DNA of 64,000 bases, taken from assembly GCF_039889165.1 (NCBI RefSeq), contig NZ_JAYMYY010000001.1, forward strand, positions 806,001-870,000. The letters are read 5' to 3'. Within the stretch, counting starts at the first letter, position 1, and every line of letters starts with the position of its first letter. The position numbers and the translations under genes were made by a program. Source of the stretch: Pseudocitrobacter cyperus. GTDB lineage: Bacteria; Pseudomonadota; Gammaproteobacteria; Enterobacterales; Enterobacteriaceae. Of the stretch, positions 43,601 through 51,942 are shown one piece after another. Under the pieces are notes generated by a model. That model worked only from the letters and a program-made list of their open reading frames with translations, had not been told where the DNA came from and did not search any database.

Positions 43601-44140
43601 ATCGGTTTCTCGCTCTATATGGAACTGCTGGAAAACGCCGTTGACGCGCTGAAAGAGGGACGCGAGCCGTCGCTGGAAGATCTCACCAGCCAGCAAACGG
43701 AGGTGGAACTACGAATGCCTGCGCTGCTGCCGGATGATTTCATTCCTGATGTGAATACCCGACTCTCCTTCTACAAACGCATCGCCAGCGCGAAAAACAA
43801 AAACGAACTGGATGAAATAAAGGTCGAACTGATTGACCGTTTCGGCCTGTTACCCGATGCCGCGCGTACCCTGCTGGATATCGCCCTGCTACGTCAACAG
43901 GCGCACAAGCTGGGTATTCGCAAACTGGAAGGAAATGAGAAAGGCGGCATGATTGAGTTTGCCGAGAAGAACCACGTTAACCCGGGCTGGTTGATTGGCC
44001 TTCTGCAAAAACAGCCGCAGCACTACCGTCTGGACGGGCCAACACGATTGAAGTTCTTCCAGGATCTCAGCGAACGTAAGGTACGTATGGAGTGGGTGCA
44101 TCAGTTTATGCGCCAGCTTGAAGAGAACGCCATCGCGTAA
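40694..44140 (+). CDS. mfd: Mfd, transcription-repair coupling factor
   Basis: 1148 residues, E. coli length, from ATG 40694 (MPELARYALP). Domains: UvrB-homology module 1-340, RNA-polymerase-interacting domain about 470-550 (HLEHGVGRYAGM), SF2 translocase about 570-950 with Walker A GDVGFGKTEVAMRA, DEEH box IVDEEHRFG, TATPIPRTL, and RGRVGRSHHQAYAWLL; C-terminal UvrA-inhibiting domain. It displaces stalled polymerase and recruits UvrA. Ends 73 bases before the convergent ptsG stop, without ldtC and other genes expected downstream. Confidence 0.98.
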   Translation: MPELARYALPTKAGEQRQLGELTGAACATLVAEISERHAGPVVLIAPDMQNALRLHDEISQFTDNLVMNLADWETLPYDSFSPHQDIISSRLSTLYQLPMMQRGVLIVPVSTLMQRVCPHSYLHGHALMMKKGQRLSRDALRAQLDSAGYRHVDQVMEHGEYATRGALLDLFPMGSEQPYRLDFFDDEIDSLRVFDPDSQRTLEEVDSINLLPAHEFPTDKTAIELFRSQWRDKFDVKRDAEHIYQQVSKGTLPAGIEYWQPLFFSEPLPPLFSYFPANTLLVNTGDPDASASRFQADAQARFENRGVDPMRPLLPPELLWLRPDELNSELKKWPRIQLKTEHLPEKAANKNLGYQPLPELAVQAQNKAPLDNLRRFLESFSGPVVFSVESEGRREALGELLARIKVSPKRIQRLDEAQASGRYLMIGAAEHGFIDTQNNLALICESDLLGERVARRRQDSRRTINPDTLIRNLAELHTGQPVVHLEHGVGRYAGMTTLEAGGIKGEYLMLTYANDAKLYVPVSSLHLISRYAGGAEENAPLHKLGGDAWARARQKAAEKVRDVAAELLDIYAQRAAKEGFAFKHDKEQYQLFCDSFPFETTPDQAQAINAVLSDMCQPLAMDRLVCGDVGFGKTEVAMRAAFLAVENNKQVAVLVPTTLLAQQHYDNFRDRFANWPVRIEMLSRFRSAKEQAQILEQVAEGKIDILIGTHKLLQSDVKLKDLGLLIVDEEHRFGVRHKERIKAMRADVDILTLTATPIPRTLNMAMSGMRDLSIIATPPARRLAVKTFVREYDNLVVREAILREVLRGGQVYYLFNDVENIQKTADKLAELVPEARIAIGHGQMRERELERVMNDFHHQRFNVLVCTTIIETGIDIPTANTIIIERADHFGLAQLHQLRGRVGRSHHQAYAWLLTPHPKAMTTDAQKRLEAIASLEDLGAGFALATHDLEIRGAGELLGEDQSGQMETIGFSLYMELLENAVDALKEGREPSLEDLTSQQTEVELRMPALLPDDFIPDVNTRLSFYKRIASAKNKNELDEIKVELIDRFGLLPDAARTLLDIALLRQQAHKLGIRKLEGNEKGGMIEFAEKNHVNPGWLIGLLQKQPQHYRLDGPTRLKFFQDLSERKVRMEWVHQFMRQLEENAIA

Positions 44141-44153
44141 ACGTTTAGCGCAG

Positions 44154-44187
44154 TAAAAAAAGGGGAGCCAAATGGCTCCCCTTTTTA
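44154..44187. terminator. Shared terminator between mfd and ptsG
   Basis: AGGGGAGCC (44161-44169) pairs with GGCTCCCCT (44174-44182), with A7 before and T5 after, so it works both ways. A second small palindrome AGCTCA-ac-TGAGCT lies at 44201-44214. Confidence 0.93.
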
Positions 44188-44213
44188 TTCTCCCCAACTT
44201 AGCTCAACTGAGC

Positions 44214-45647
44214 TTAGTTATTGCGGATGTAGTCATCCATTTCAGTTTTCAGGTTATCGGATTTGGTACCGAAGATAGCCTGAACACCAGAGCCCGCAAC
44301 AACCACACCTGCCGCGCCCAGTTTCTTCAGCCCAGGCTGATCCACTTTCGCAACGTCCGCTACGCTTACGCGCAGACGGGTGATGCAGGCATCGAGGTTA
44401 GTGATGTTTTCTTTACCGCCGAAAGCCGCCACCAGAGCCGGTGCCATTTCGCTGGTTGCGCCAGCTTTGCTGTCTTCGGTTGCATCTTCACGACCCGGAG
44501 TTTTCAGATCCAGCGCTTTAATCAACACGCGGAAGATGGTGTAGTACATGATCGCATAGCCGATACCGACAATCGGGAACAGCCACAGTTTGCTGCTGTT
44601 ACCAGACAGAACGATAAAGTCGATCAGGCCGTGAGAGAACGAGGTACCGTCACGCATGCCAAGCAGGATACAGATCGGGAATGCCAGACCTGCCAGAATC
44701 GCGTGGATGACGTACAGGATCGGCGCAACGAACATGAAGGAGAACTCGATCGGCTCGGTAATACCGGTCAGGAACGAGGTCAGCGCCGCGGAGATCATGA
44801 TACCGCCCACTTTTGCACGGTTTTCCGGTTTAGCAGAGTGCCAGATAGCAATCGCCGCAGCCGGCAGGCCGTACATTTTGAACAGGAAGCCACCGGACAG
44901 TTTGCCCGCAGTCGGGTCGCCTGCCATATAGCGCGGGATATCGCCGTGGAATACCTGGCCTGCGGCGTTGGTGAACTCACCAATCTGCATCTGGAAAGGT
45001 ACGTTCCAGATGTGGTGCAGACCGAACGGTACCAGGCAGCGCTCGATGAAGCCGTAGATACCAAATGCCACAACCGGGTTCTGGTAAGCAGCCCACTGAG
45101 AGAAGGTCTGGATAGCAGTACCAATCGGCGGCCAAATAAAGGAGAGCACGATGCCCATAAAGATTGCGGTCAGACCAGAAATGATCGGAACGAAACGTTT
45201 ACCGGCGAAGAAGCCCAGATACTCAGGCAGCTTGATACGGTAGAAGCGGTTGAACATGTACGCGGCGATCGCACCGGCGATAATACCGCCGAGAACACCG
45301 GTATCCGCCAGGTGCTTCGCGGCGATTTCTTCAGCCGGGAGATGCAGAACCAGCGGCGCAACCACAGCCATGGTTTTCACCATGATGCCGTAAGCGACAA
45401 CGGAAGCCAGTGCGGAAACACCGTCGTTATTGGTGAAGCCCAGTGCAACACCGATAGCGAAGATGAGCGGCATGTTAGCAAAAACGGAACCGCCCGCTTC
45501 CGCCATTACATGAGAAACGACGGCTGGCAGCCAACTGAAGTTTGCAGAACCGACGCCCAGCAGGATACCTGCGATAGGCAGTACGGAGACTGGCAACATC
45601 AGTGATTTACCGACCTTTTGCAGGTTAGCAAATGCATTCTTAAACAT
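44214..45647 (-). CDS. ptsG: PtsG, glucose-specific PTS enzyme IICB
   Basis: 477 residues, E. coli length. IIC domain with about 10 membrane segments (1-380), then the linker LKTPGREDATED (the PtsG LKTPGRED motif), then IIB with phospho-Cys421 in NLDACITRLRVSV. It imports and phosphorylates glucose using EIIA-Glc. Upstream it keeps the SgrS pairing region and Mlc operator. Convergent with mfd across a shared terminator. Confidence 0.98.
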   Translation of the reverse strand: MFKNAFANLQKVGKSLMLPVSVLPIAGILLGVGSANFSWLPAVVSHVMAEAGGSVFANMPLIFAIGVALGFTNNDGVSALASVVAYGIMVKTMAVVAPLVLHLPAEEIAAKHLADTGVLGGIIAGAIAAYMFNRFYRIKLPEYLGFFAGKRFVPIISGLTAIFMGIVLSFIWPPIGTAIQTFSQWAAYQNPVVAFGIYGFIERCLVPFGLHHIWNVPFQMQIGEFTNAAGQVFHGDIPRYMAGDPTAGKLSGGFLFKMYGLPAAAIAIWHSAKPENRAKVGGIMISAALTSFLTGITEPIEFSFMFVAPILYVIHAILAGLAFPICILLGMRDGTSFSHGLIDFIVLSGNSSKLWLFPIVGIGYAIMYYTIFRVLIKALDLKTPGREDATEDSKAGATSEMAPALVAAFGGKENITNLDACITRLRVSVADVAKVDQPGLKKLGAAGVVVAGSGVQAIFGTKSDNLKTEMDDYIRNN

Positions 45648-45651
45648 AATT

Positions 45652-45670
45652 GAGAGTGCTCCTGAGTATT
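45652..45670 (-). promoter_or_regulatory. ptsG ribosome site and SgrS-pairing region
   Basis: The minus strand reads AATACTCAGGAGCACTCTCA just before the ATG, matching the E. coli ptsG segment that pairs with the small RNA SgrS. The CAGGAG ribosome site (45659-45664) lies inside it. It implies glucose-phosphate stress control. Confidence 0.8.
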
Positions 45671-45825
45671 TGTGCTTTACACATCACCTTTCGGGCTGCA
45701 TCTGCGTTAGCGGCAGTTACGGTGCCTGCTGACGCAACAAGAATGATGTTGTGTATTTTTTCTGCGTTTTCACGCATTCGCGAGGGGGGAGTACCTCGCA
45801 ATGAATCGGGCATCTAAGCGCCCTT

Positions 45826-45848
45826 TATTTATTACACAGAGTAAAATA
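45826..45848 (-). promoter_or_regulatory. Mlc operator of ptsG
   Basis: TATTTTACTCTGTGTAATAA on the minus strand matches the known ptsG Mlc site pattern of an AT-rich imperfect palindrome around CTCTGTG. About 180 bases before the start codon, the same distance class as in E. coli. Confidence 0.7.
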
Positions 45849-45864
45849 AATGCCCTGAATTTTG

Positions 45865-45880
45865 TTTGACGGCTATCACG
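45865..45880 (-). promoter_or_regulatory. CRP site upstream of ptsG
   Basis: CGTGA-TAGCCG-TCAAA on the minus strand fits TGTGA-N6-TCACA with one mismatch in each half. It lies just upstream of the Mlc operator. Consistent with cAMP-CRP activation of ptsG. Confidence 0.55.
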
Positions 45881-45952
45881 TTTCAATGAGCAGCAGATGA
45901 AATATTTATGGTTTTTTACAAAACTGATTGCCAAATGTTACAAATAGACCAT

Positions 45953-45978
45953 TCACCGCCATTTTAATGGCGGTGAAC
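45953..45978. other. Perfect 11-bp-stem hairpin between ptsG and ycfH
   Basis: TTCACCGCCAT (45953-45963), four-base loop, ATGGCGGTGAA (45968-45978). About 49 bases after the ycfH stop on the minus strand. It lacks a T-run on either side, so it may protect the ycfH mRNA end or act with Rho rather than be a full terminator. Confidence 0.7.
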
Positions 45979-46026
45979 TTTACTCGCTTTGCCTATTAAT
46001 TACGAGCTTTAAAATAAGCTGAGAAA

Positions 46027-46821
46027 TCAGGGAAATTGCAGGCGGGAAGCATCGATATGGAAGAGGCTGGCGAAATTTTGTGTCGTCTGCTGAGCCAGTT
46101 GCTCAACAGAAACGCCCTTCAGAACGGCCATATATTCCGCGACATCACGCGTCATTGCAGGCTGATTTTCTTTACCGCGATGCGGCACCGGCGCCAGATA
46201 CGGCGAGTCCGTCTCAACCAGCAGCCTGTCCAGAGGCACATAGCGCGCGGCATCACGCAGTTGTTCGGCATTTCTGAAGGTTACAATCCCCGAAAAGGAG
46301 ATATAGAACCCCATATCCAGCAACTTACCCGCTGTTTCTCTGTCTTCTGTGAAACAGTGTAGTACGCCCCCGCAATCCGTCACTTTTTCTTCGCGAAGGA
46401 TCGCCAGCGTATCTTCGCGGGCATCCCGGGTGTGGACGATAACCGGCTTGTTCAGTTCGCGGCCAATCTGGATATGCTGGCGGAATGAAAGCTGCTGACG
46501 AGGTTTAGTTTCCGGCGTGTAATAATAATCCAGCCCGGTTTCACCCATCGCGACCACGCCCTCTTCTGCCGCCAGACGACGCAGTTCTTCTACATCGTAC
46601 TCTTCATCCTGATTCAGCGGGTGTACGCCGCAGGAGAAGACCACGTTTGGCCGGTTCCCCACCAGCTCACGCATTCCGCGGTACCCCGGGAGCGTCGTGG
46701 CGACAGCCAGACAAAATTTCACATCGCGAGCGGCTGCTTTGGCCAGCACGTCATCAACGTCTTTATGCAGGTTTTCATAATCGAGGCCATCGAGATGGCA
46801 GTGCGAGTCGACTAAAAACAT
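46027..46821 (-). CDS. ycfH: YcfH, TatD-family metal-dependent hydrolase
   Basis: 264 residues from MFLVDSHCHLDG (46821); the upstream frame lies in holB. Metal ligands: HCHLD (H-x-H), GETGLDYYY glutamate, VHTRDA, LHCFTE histidine and ETDSPYLAP aspartate. TIM-barrel deoxyribonuclease/hydrolase family, substrate unclear. Last gene of the pabC-mltG-tmk-holB-ycfH series, 11 bases from holB. Confidence 0.95.
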   Translation of the reverse strand: MFLVDSHCHLDGLDYENLHKDVDDVLAKAAARDVKFCLAVATTLPGYRGMRELVGNRPNVVFSCGVHPLNQDEEYDVEELRRLAAEEGVVAMGETGLDYYYTPETKPRQQLSFRQHIQIGRELNKPVIVHTRDAREDTLAILREEKVTDCGGVLHCFTEDRETAGKLLDMGFYISFSGIVTFRNAEQLRDAARYVPLDRLLVETDSPYLAPVPHRGKENQPAMTRDVAEYMAVLKGVSVEQLAQQTTQNFASLFHIDASRLQFP

Positions 46822-46831
46822 AATGTCTCTC

Positions 46832-47836
46832 TTAGAGATGCGATACCGGCAGTAACGCACCAGGTTGCAGGTAGTGTTCCCAGCGCAGAAGGCGCTCGGT
46901 AAGGATCAGTTCACGATTCAGGCCCGTTACGCTCAACAACTGCTCGCGACAGGTACAGATATCTGCCGCGATAGCCTGCAGGCGCGCCGGCGCCACCGAA
47001 CGGGCAATTTGACTAACCAACGCGTAGTGATCAACGTTCGCGATAGTGGTAATCCCCTGCTGCTGCCTGATGGCATCCAGCACCAGCGATACCAGCCAGT
47101 GTAAACGTCGGGCGACCATTTCGTGGTTGAGTATGGGCAGCAGAGACAGCCAGTCGCCGTTGCTAAGGGTAGCAGAAAGCGCCTGACACAATTTTGCCCG
47201 TGATGCCCAGCTCTCTTCCTGAAGTAACGCTTGCGCGGCTGCAGGCGCGCTGGCGCTCAGGCGCAGCGCCGCCAGCAACTCATTTTGTGACATTGTCACT
47301 TCACGCTCCAGCCAGGCAAGCCCGTACTGTTCGGAAGGGGGAGCAAGATGGAAAAGACGGCATCGGCTACGTAACGTTGCCAGCAACCGCGCGGGTTCCT
47401 GGCAGGCCAGAAAGAACCAGGTGTTCTTCGGCGGCTCTTCAAGGGTTTTAAGAAGCGCATTGGCTGCCGCCTCTGTCAGTTGTGCCGCATCGGGGATCCA
47501 CACCACTTTCGCCCCACCCAACCGGGCATGTTCGTACAGCTTTTCACTCACTTCACGAACGGCATCAATGCCCAGCGTGCTTTTCCCTTTTTCTGGCAAA
47601 ATCGCGTAGTAATCCGGGTGCGTTCCGGCCTGCATCAACTGGCAGCTATGGCATTTCCCGCAGCTTTTATGTCCATCCGGCTGCTGACACATCAGGTAAC
47701 GCGTCAGTGCATAGACCAGCGACGCATCGCCCATCCCCTCACGCGCCTGAACCAGCAACGCATGATGGCCACGTCCGGCCTGATAGCTGGTCACCAGTTG
47801 TTCAAAAGCGGGACGCAGCCACGGATACCATTTCAT
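46832..47836 (-). CDS. holB: DNA polymerase III delta prime subunit HolB
   Basis: 334 residues. AAA+ clamp-loader subunit without working ATP binding: zinc cysteines CGKCHSCQL, SRC motif TLRSRCRLFHL, and the trans-acting arginine. It forms part of the DnaX complex that loads the beta clamp. Overlaps the tmk stop by four bases. Confidence 0.97.
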   Translation of the reverse strand: MKWYPWLRPAFEQLVTSYQAGRGHHALLVQAREGMGDASLVYALTRYLMCQQPDGHKSCGKCHSCQLMQAGTHPDYYAILPEKGKSTLGIDAVREVSEKLYEHARLGGAKVVWIPDAAQLTEAAANALLKTLEEPPKNTWFFLACQEPARLLATLRSRCRLFHLAPPSEQYGLAWLEREVTMSQNELLAALRLSASAPAAAQALLQEESWASRAKLCQALSATLSNGDWLSLLPILNHEMVARRLHWLVSLVLDAIRQQQGITTIANVDHYALVSQIARSVAPARLQAIAADICTCREQLLSVTGLNRELILTERLLRWEHYLQPGALLPVSHL

Positions 47837-48474
47837 GCCTGTTGCTCCGCCACCCAGTCGATCACCGTCTGGCGGATATCCTGCATCACCTGCTCCAGCG
47901 GTTGAGTGGCATTAATGGTGCGAATGCTATCATCTGCGGCAGCCAGTTCCTGATAGCGCGCGCGAGTACGGTTGAAGAAGTTCAGCGACTCCTGCTCAAT
48001 GCGATCCAGGTCACCACGCGCACGGGCGCGCTTCAGGCCCACTTCCGGGGTAACATCGAGATAAAGCGTCAGATCCGGGCGGAAATCGCCGAGAACGGCG
48101 TTACGCAGCGTCGCCAGCATCTGCTGATCGATGCCGCGTCCACCGCCCTGGTATGCCTGGGTGGAGAGATCGTGACGATCGCCTATCACCCACTCGCCTT
48201 TCGCCAGCGCAGGTTTGATGACTGTCTCAACAAGCTGCACCCGGGCTGCATAAAACATCAGCACTTCCGCTTTATCGGTAATCACTTCATCGCCAACCGA
48301 TTTGATATCCAGCACCAGACTGCGCAGTTTTTCAGCAAGGATGGTGCCGCCAGGTTCGCGGGTGAAACGCAGATTGGTAATGCCCAGTTCCTGCAATGTT
48401 TGCACCACCACATCGCGCGCGGTGGTTTTACCTGCGCCTTCCAGTCCTTCGATGACGATATAGTTACTGCGCAT
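47833..48474 (-). CDS. tmk: Thymidylate kinase Tmk
   Basis: 213 residues. P-loop EGLEGAGKTTARDVV, TMP-binding FTREPGGT (R at the type II position), and lid region GLKRARARGDLDRIEQESL with the LID arginines. Converts dTMP to dTDP. Overlaps mltG by 11 bases and holB by four, a tight operon. Essential. Confidence 0.97.
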   Translation of the reverse strand: MRSNYIVIEGLEGAGKTTARDVVVQTLQELGITNLRFTREPGGTILAEKLRSLVLDIKSVGDEVITDKAEVLMFYAARVQLVETVIKPALAKGEWVIGDRHDLSTQAYQGGGRGIDQQMLATLRNAVLGDFRPDLTLYLDVTPEVGLKRARARGDLDRIEQESLNFFNRTRARYQELAAADDSIRTINATQPLEQVMQDIRQTVIDWVAEQQA

Positions 48475-49486
48475 TTTTTTCCTTAAGTGCTTTTAGATAA
48501 TCCTGCACTGAACGGTTATGGCTGACGAGGTTGGTGTTAAAGGTGTGCCCGCCCTTTCCGTCAGCGACAAAATAGAGATAAGGCGTTTTCGCCGGGTGAG
48601 CCGCTGCCTTCAGCGACGCTTCACCCGGTGCGGCGATAGGCCCCGGCGGCATACCGGCAATCACATAGGTATTCCACGCCGTCGGTGTTTCCAGGTCTTT
48701 ACGCGTCAATTTACCATTATAACGCTCACCCATACCGTAAATCACGGTCGGGTCGGTTTGCAGACGCATGCCGATACGTAACCGATTGATAAAGACGGAG
48801 GCCACGCGGTCGCGCTCTTCAGCCACAGCGGTCTCTTTTTCAACAATCGAGGCCATCGTCACCAGTTCATTCTGATTTTTGTACGGCAGGCCGTCCATCC
48901 GGCCTTCCCATATCTTCTCAACCTGTTCGACCATTTTCTGATGCGCGCGCTTAAGGATTGCAACATCGCTGGTATTGGCGGTGTACATCCAGGTATCCGG
49001 CCACAGCCAGCCTTCAACCCAGTCGGGATGTTCCATCCCCAGCGCTTTCGCCACGGTTGCGTAACTATCATCCGCCAACGTATGTTTTATATACGGCGCT
49101 TCACGCAACTGATGCAGATAATCACTTACCCGCATCCCCTCGACAAAACGCAGCGGGAACTGAGCTTCTTTTCCGCTTTCAAGCAGTTGCAGCATTTCGC
49201 GAACGGTCATAGACGGCGCGAAACGGTAGGTGCCAGCCTTGAAGTGGGAGAGTTCCGGCTCCAGACGCAGCAACCACTGGAAGACTCGTGGGCGATTGAT
49301 AATTTTTTCGCTGTAGAGTTGCTGCCCCAGCGCCAAACGCCCCGTCCCCGCCTTCAGGGTGAACAGGGTTTCTTCTTTAATTAACAGCGGGCTGCTCGCC
49401 AGTTGGCGAACCTTCCACATACCGATGCCCGCAGCGATGGCCATCACTACCAGCAGTATCAAAATAACGCCTAACAGTTTTTTCAT
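48464..49486 (-). CDS. mltG: MltG, endolytic peptidoglycan transglycosylase
   Basis: 340 residues from MKKLLGVILI (49486), E. coli length. N-terminal helix (5-25), LysM-like region (about 45-100), and the YceG/DUF175 catalytic domain with the glutamate in ASIVEKETAV (near residue 218). It cuts growing glycan strands and is thought to set chain length. Starts two bases after the pabC stop. Confidence 0.96.
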   Translation of the reverse strand: MKKLLGVILILLVVMAIAAGIGMWKVRQLASSPLLIKEETLFTLKAGTGRLALGQQLYSEKIINRPRVFQWLLRLEPELSHFKAGTYRFAPSMTVREMLQLLESGKEAQFPLRFVEGMRVSDYLHQLREAPYIKHTLADDSYATVAKALGMEHPDWVEGWLWPDTWMYTANTSDVAILKRAHQKMVEQVEKIWEGRMDGLPYKNQNELVTMASIVEKETAVAEERDRVASVFINRLRIGMRLQTDPTVIYGMGERYNGKLTRKDLETPTAWNTYVIAGMPPGPIAAPGEASLKAAAHPAKTPYLYFVADGKGGHTFNTNLVSHNRSVQDYLKALKEKNAQ

Positions 49487-49487
49487 G

Positions 49488-50297
49488 CTAATCAGACAAC
49501 TCACAAAGTGGGGCTAAAAATTGGTAAAGCTCACGCGATGACCAGTGATATCCGGCGTAACGCTGCACCGGCACCAGCGGCATAAGAGCATTGCAGATCA
49601 ACACTTCATCTGCATCGGCTAACGCTTCCGGCAGCGCAACCACCTCAGTCAGTTGGTAAGGTGATGCAGCAAGCTGCGCAATAATATGCTGGCGCATGAT
49701 CCCATTCACGCCCGCCTGATCAAGACGCGGTGTGAAAACATCCTGCCCCTTGCGCCAGAACAAGTTAGCCGCACAGCATTCCGTAACCCACCCTTCGCTG
49801 TCAAGAACCAGCGCTTCATCGGCGTCCGTCTGCTCAAGATGAGAGCGGATCAACACCTGTTCGAGGCGGTTAAGATGTTTGAGCCCCGCAAGAAAAGGGT
49901 TTCGCCCGAGGGGGACAGGACTGAGTGAGAGTGCGATCCCGTTCGCTTTCCAGCGCGCATAGTGCCCCGGATAAGACGATACGCTCAGGATGCGGGTCGG
50001 ATCATCGCACCCTGCTGTACTGTAGCCACGCCCTCCGGCACCGCGAGTGATCACAACTTTCAACACGCCGTCGTGCTGCGCCGCAGCCATTTGCCGCATC
50101 TCTTCGGCAAGCGTTTCCCAGTGTGTGAAGACGATCCCCAGGCGCAGAGTGCTCTCTCTTAAGCGTTGTAAATGTCGGGTAAGGAGATGCACTCGCCCGG
50201 TTGAAATGCGCGCAGTGGTGAAGCAACCATCACCAAACTGAATACTTCGATCATTCGCCGGGAGATGATCGAGATAACTGCCGTTAATCAAATACAT
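49488..50297 (-). CDS. pabC: 4-amino-4-deoxychorismate lyase PabC
   Basis: 269 residues, E. coli length. Class IV PLP aminotransferase fold; catalytic lysine in LKHLNRLEQVL (near residue 159), phosphate-binding arginine in GRGYSTAGCDDPTRI. It makes p-aminobenzoate and pyruvate for folate. In E. coli fabF is its direct upstream neighbour; here 6.4 kb of fimbrial genes lie between. Confidence 0.96.
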   Translation of the reverse strand: MYLINGSYLDHLPANDRSIQFGDGCFTTARISTGRVHLLTRHLQRLRESTLRLGIVFTHWETLAEEMRQMAAAQHDGVLKVVITRGAGGRGYSTAGCDDPTRILSVSSYPGHYARWKANGIALSLSPVPLGRNPFLAGLKHLNRLEQVLIRSHLEQTDADEALVLDSEGWVTECCAANLFWRKGQDVFTPRLDQAGVNGIMRQHIIAQLAASPYQLTEVVALPEALADADEVLICNALMPLVPVQRYAGYHWSSRELYQFLAPLCELSD

Positions 50298-50630
50298 CCA
50301 CTTTCACCTGTTCGTCATGAAGCGTGTAGGTAATGCCACTCACGCGTTCACAGCCTTATAACACTGCTTGATATCTTTTATATTACCATAACTCATGAAG
50401 CAAAAATGACACGATAACTTACAAGATGAGTTAATTTCAGTGAATTATGATATCAAAAATAATGATATTATCAGATAAGCCTATTTCAGAATGACTTACA
50501 ACAACTTTAAGTAAATTTAATTACTTATATACCCATGCCTCACATATGATCTCGTCGAAATAATATTATTGTATTACTTGAATATTCTTTCACCCTAACA
50601 ACTTTAATTAATATATTAAGGACAATACCA
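50298..50630. other. AT-rich leader of the fimbrial operon
   Basis: 333 bases, strongly AT-rich, with no gene. It would be the promoter region of both the fimbrial operon and pabC. Short dyads such as GATATC...GATATT are present. I saw no pair of inverted repeats like the fimS switch. H-NS silencing is plausible from composition only. Confidence 0.6.
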
Positions 50631-51173
50631 ATGCGAAATAAATTGGCTGCTCTTGCCTTGTTAACCTCTGCATGTCTGAGCGCCTCAGCCATGGCGGACG
50701 ATGGCAAAATTAACTTTATCGGGAATATCATCGAGTCCGGTTGTGAAGTTAACAGCACAATTTCCTCTCCGATGACCGTCAAATTAGGCGATGTAGCAAA
50801 GACTGCATTTACTAATGCCGGCGACACTGCGGCTAATACTGAATTTACACTGGTTCTGTCTAACTGCCCGACAGAATTACAGGGTAAACCGGTAGTCGTG
50901 AAGTATGACGGTACGCCGGATCAAACCAATAACGATTATCTGCAGTTAACCGATTATGGTTCAGCCACCGCAGCAAGCGGTGTAGCGATCCAATTACTCA
51001 ACGCATCCGGCACTGAACTGCCGCTGGGTAATTCATCGGAATCCACTGTTATCGCAGCCAGCGGGGATACAAAACTTAACTTTTTCGCTCGCTATATCGC
51101 TACCACCGCGGTTGCCAATATTACAAGTGGTACCGCTAACGGCAGTGTCAACTTTACGCTCTCGTATAACTAA
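50631..51173 (+). CDS. Major fimbrial subunit (type 1-like pilin)
   Basis: 180 residues. Signal peptide to about residue 22 (ASAMA|DDGKI). Mature pilin with two cysteines (ESGCEV, LSNCPT) for the disulfide, the donor-strand N-terminal extension, and the closing penultimate tyrosine (NFTLSYN). It is the first gene, has AAGGA upstream, and is followed by a perfect palindrome, as is usual for a highly expressed main pilin. Confidence 0.93.
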   Translation: MRNKLAALALLTSACLSASAMADDGKINFIGNIIESGCEVNSTISSPMTVKLGDVAKTAFTNAGDTAANTEFTLVLSNCPTELQGKPVVVKYDGTPDQTNNDYLQLTDYGSATAASGVAIQLLNASGTELPLGNSSESTVIAASGDTKLNFFARYIATTAVANITSGTANGSVNFTLSYN

Positions 51174-51199
51174 TTTTTTACGCGAGTTACAGGTGATTC

Positions 51200-51227
51200 A
51201 ATAAAGCCAGGCCGGCCTGGCTTTATT
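51200..51227 (+). terminator. Perfect 28-bp palindrome after the major pilin
   Basis: AATAAAGCCAGGCC (51200-51213) is followed directly by its reverse complement GGCCTGGCTTTATT (51214-51227). It begins 27 bases after the pilin stop and 16 bases before the chaperone start. Likely a partial terminator or mRNA-end stabiliser that keeps pilin expression above the rest. Confidence 0.85.
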
Positions 51228-51242
51228 TCAGAGGTTCAACGC

Positions 51243-51911
51243 ATGAAAATGTTCCCCTGGCTTATGGCCATTGCATTAACCCTTTCATTGAACACCGCCC
51301 AGGCTGGCGTCATTATCGGCGGCACCCGGGTAATCTATCCAGGGGGTAAAAAAGAAGCATCACTCAACGTTAAAAACCCGGACAAACACTCTTATCTGAT
51401 TCAGTCATGGATTGATAATGAAGGAAATGAAAAAGCGCCTTTTATTATTACGCCACCGCTTTTCCGTCTGGGCGCCACGGAAGATAACGCCTTGCGTATT
51501 GTCCGCACCGGCGGGCAGTTGCCGGAAGATCGTGAATCCATGTTCTGGATGAATATCAAAACGATTCCAGCGACAGAAAAGCAGGAGAATGTTAATACGC
51601 TACAAATCGCAATTAAAACGCGCCTGAAGCTTATTTATCGCCCGCAGAGCCTGACGGCTGCACCAGAAACTCAGGCGAATAAACTCAGTTGGCAGCGCAA
51701 CGGCCAACGTTTGATTGTGAATAACCCGACCCCTTATTACATGAATTTCAGTGTGGTCAATGTCGGTCACAGCATGGTGAAAGATGCCACCTATGTCGCC
51801 CCCATGAGCACTGCCACCTTCACGCTACCCGCCAATGCCACGGGCGATGTGAGCTGGAAAATCATCAGCGATTTTGGAGCAGCGGGTAAAGAATACCGGG
51901 CTCATTTATAA
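51243..51911 (+). CDS. Periplasmic fimbrial chaperone (PapD/FimC family)
   Basis: 222 residues. Signal peptide to about residue 21 (NTAQA|GVII). Two Ig-like domains with the conserved GGTRVIYPGGKKEASL (anchoring Arg), RESMFWMNIKTIP, IKTRLKLIYRP (anchoring Lys region) and NNPTPYYMNFSVV. It completes subunits by donor-strand complementation. AGAGG precedes the start. Confidence 0.94.
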   Translation: MKMFPWLMAIALTLSLNTAQAGVIIGGTRVIYPGGKKEASLNVKNPDKHSYLIQSWIDNEGNEKAPFIITPPLFRLGATEDNALRIVRTGGQLPEDRESMFWMNIKTIPATEKQENVNTLQIAIKTRLKLIYRPQSLTAAPETQANKLSWQRNGQRLIVNNPTPYYMNFSVVNVGHSMVKDATYVAPMSTATFTLPANATGDVSWKIISDFGAAGKEYRAHL

Positions 51912-51942
51912 CGGCTAAGGCCCACTCCGTAAGGATAACGGA

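Noticed and set aside
50298..50630. Invertible promoter switch of fimS type
   Set aside because: I could not find matching inverted repeats at the edges or a recombinase gene in the operon.
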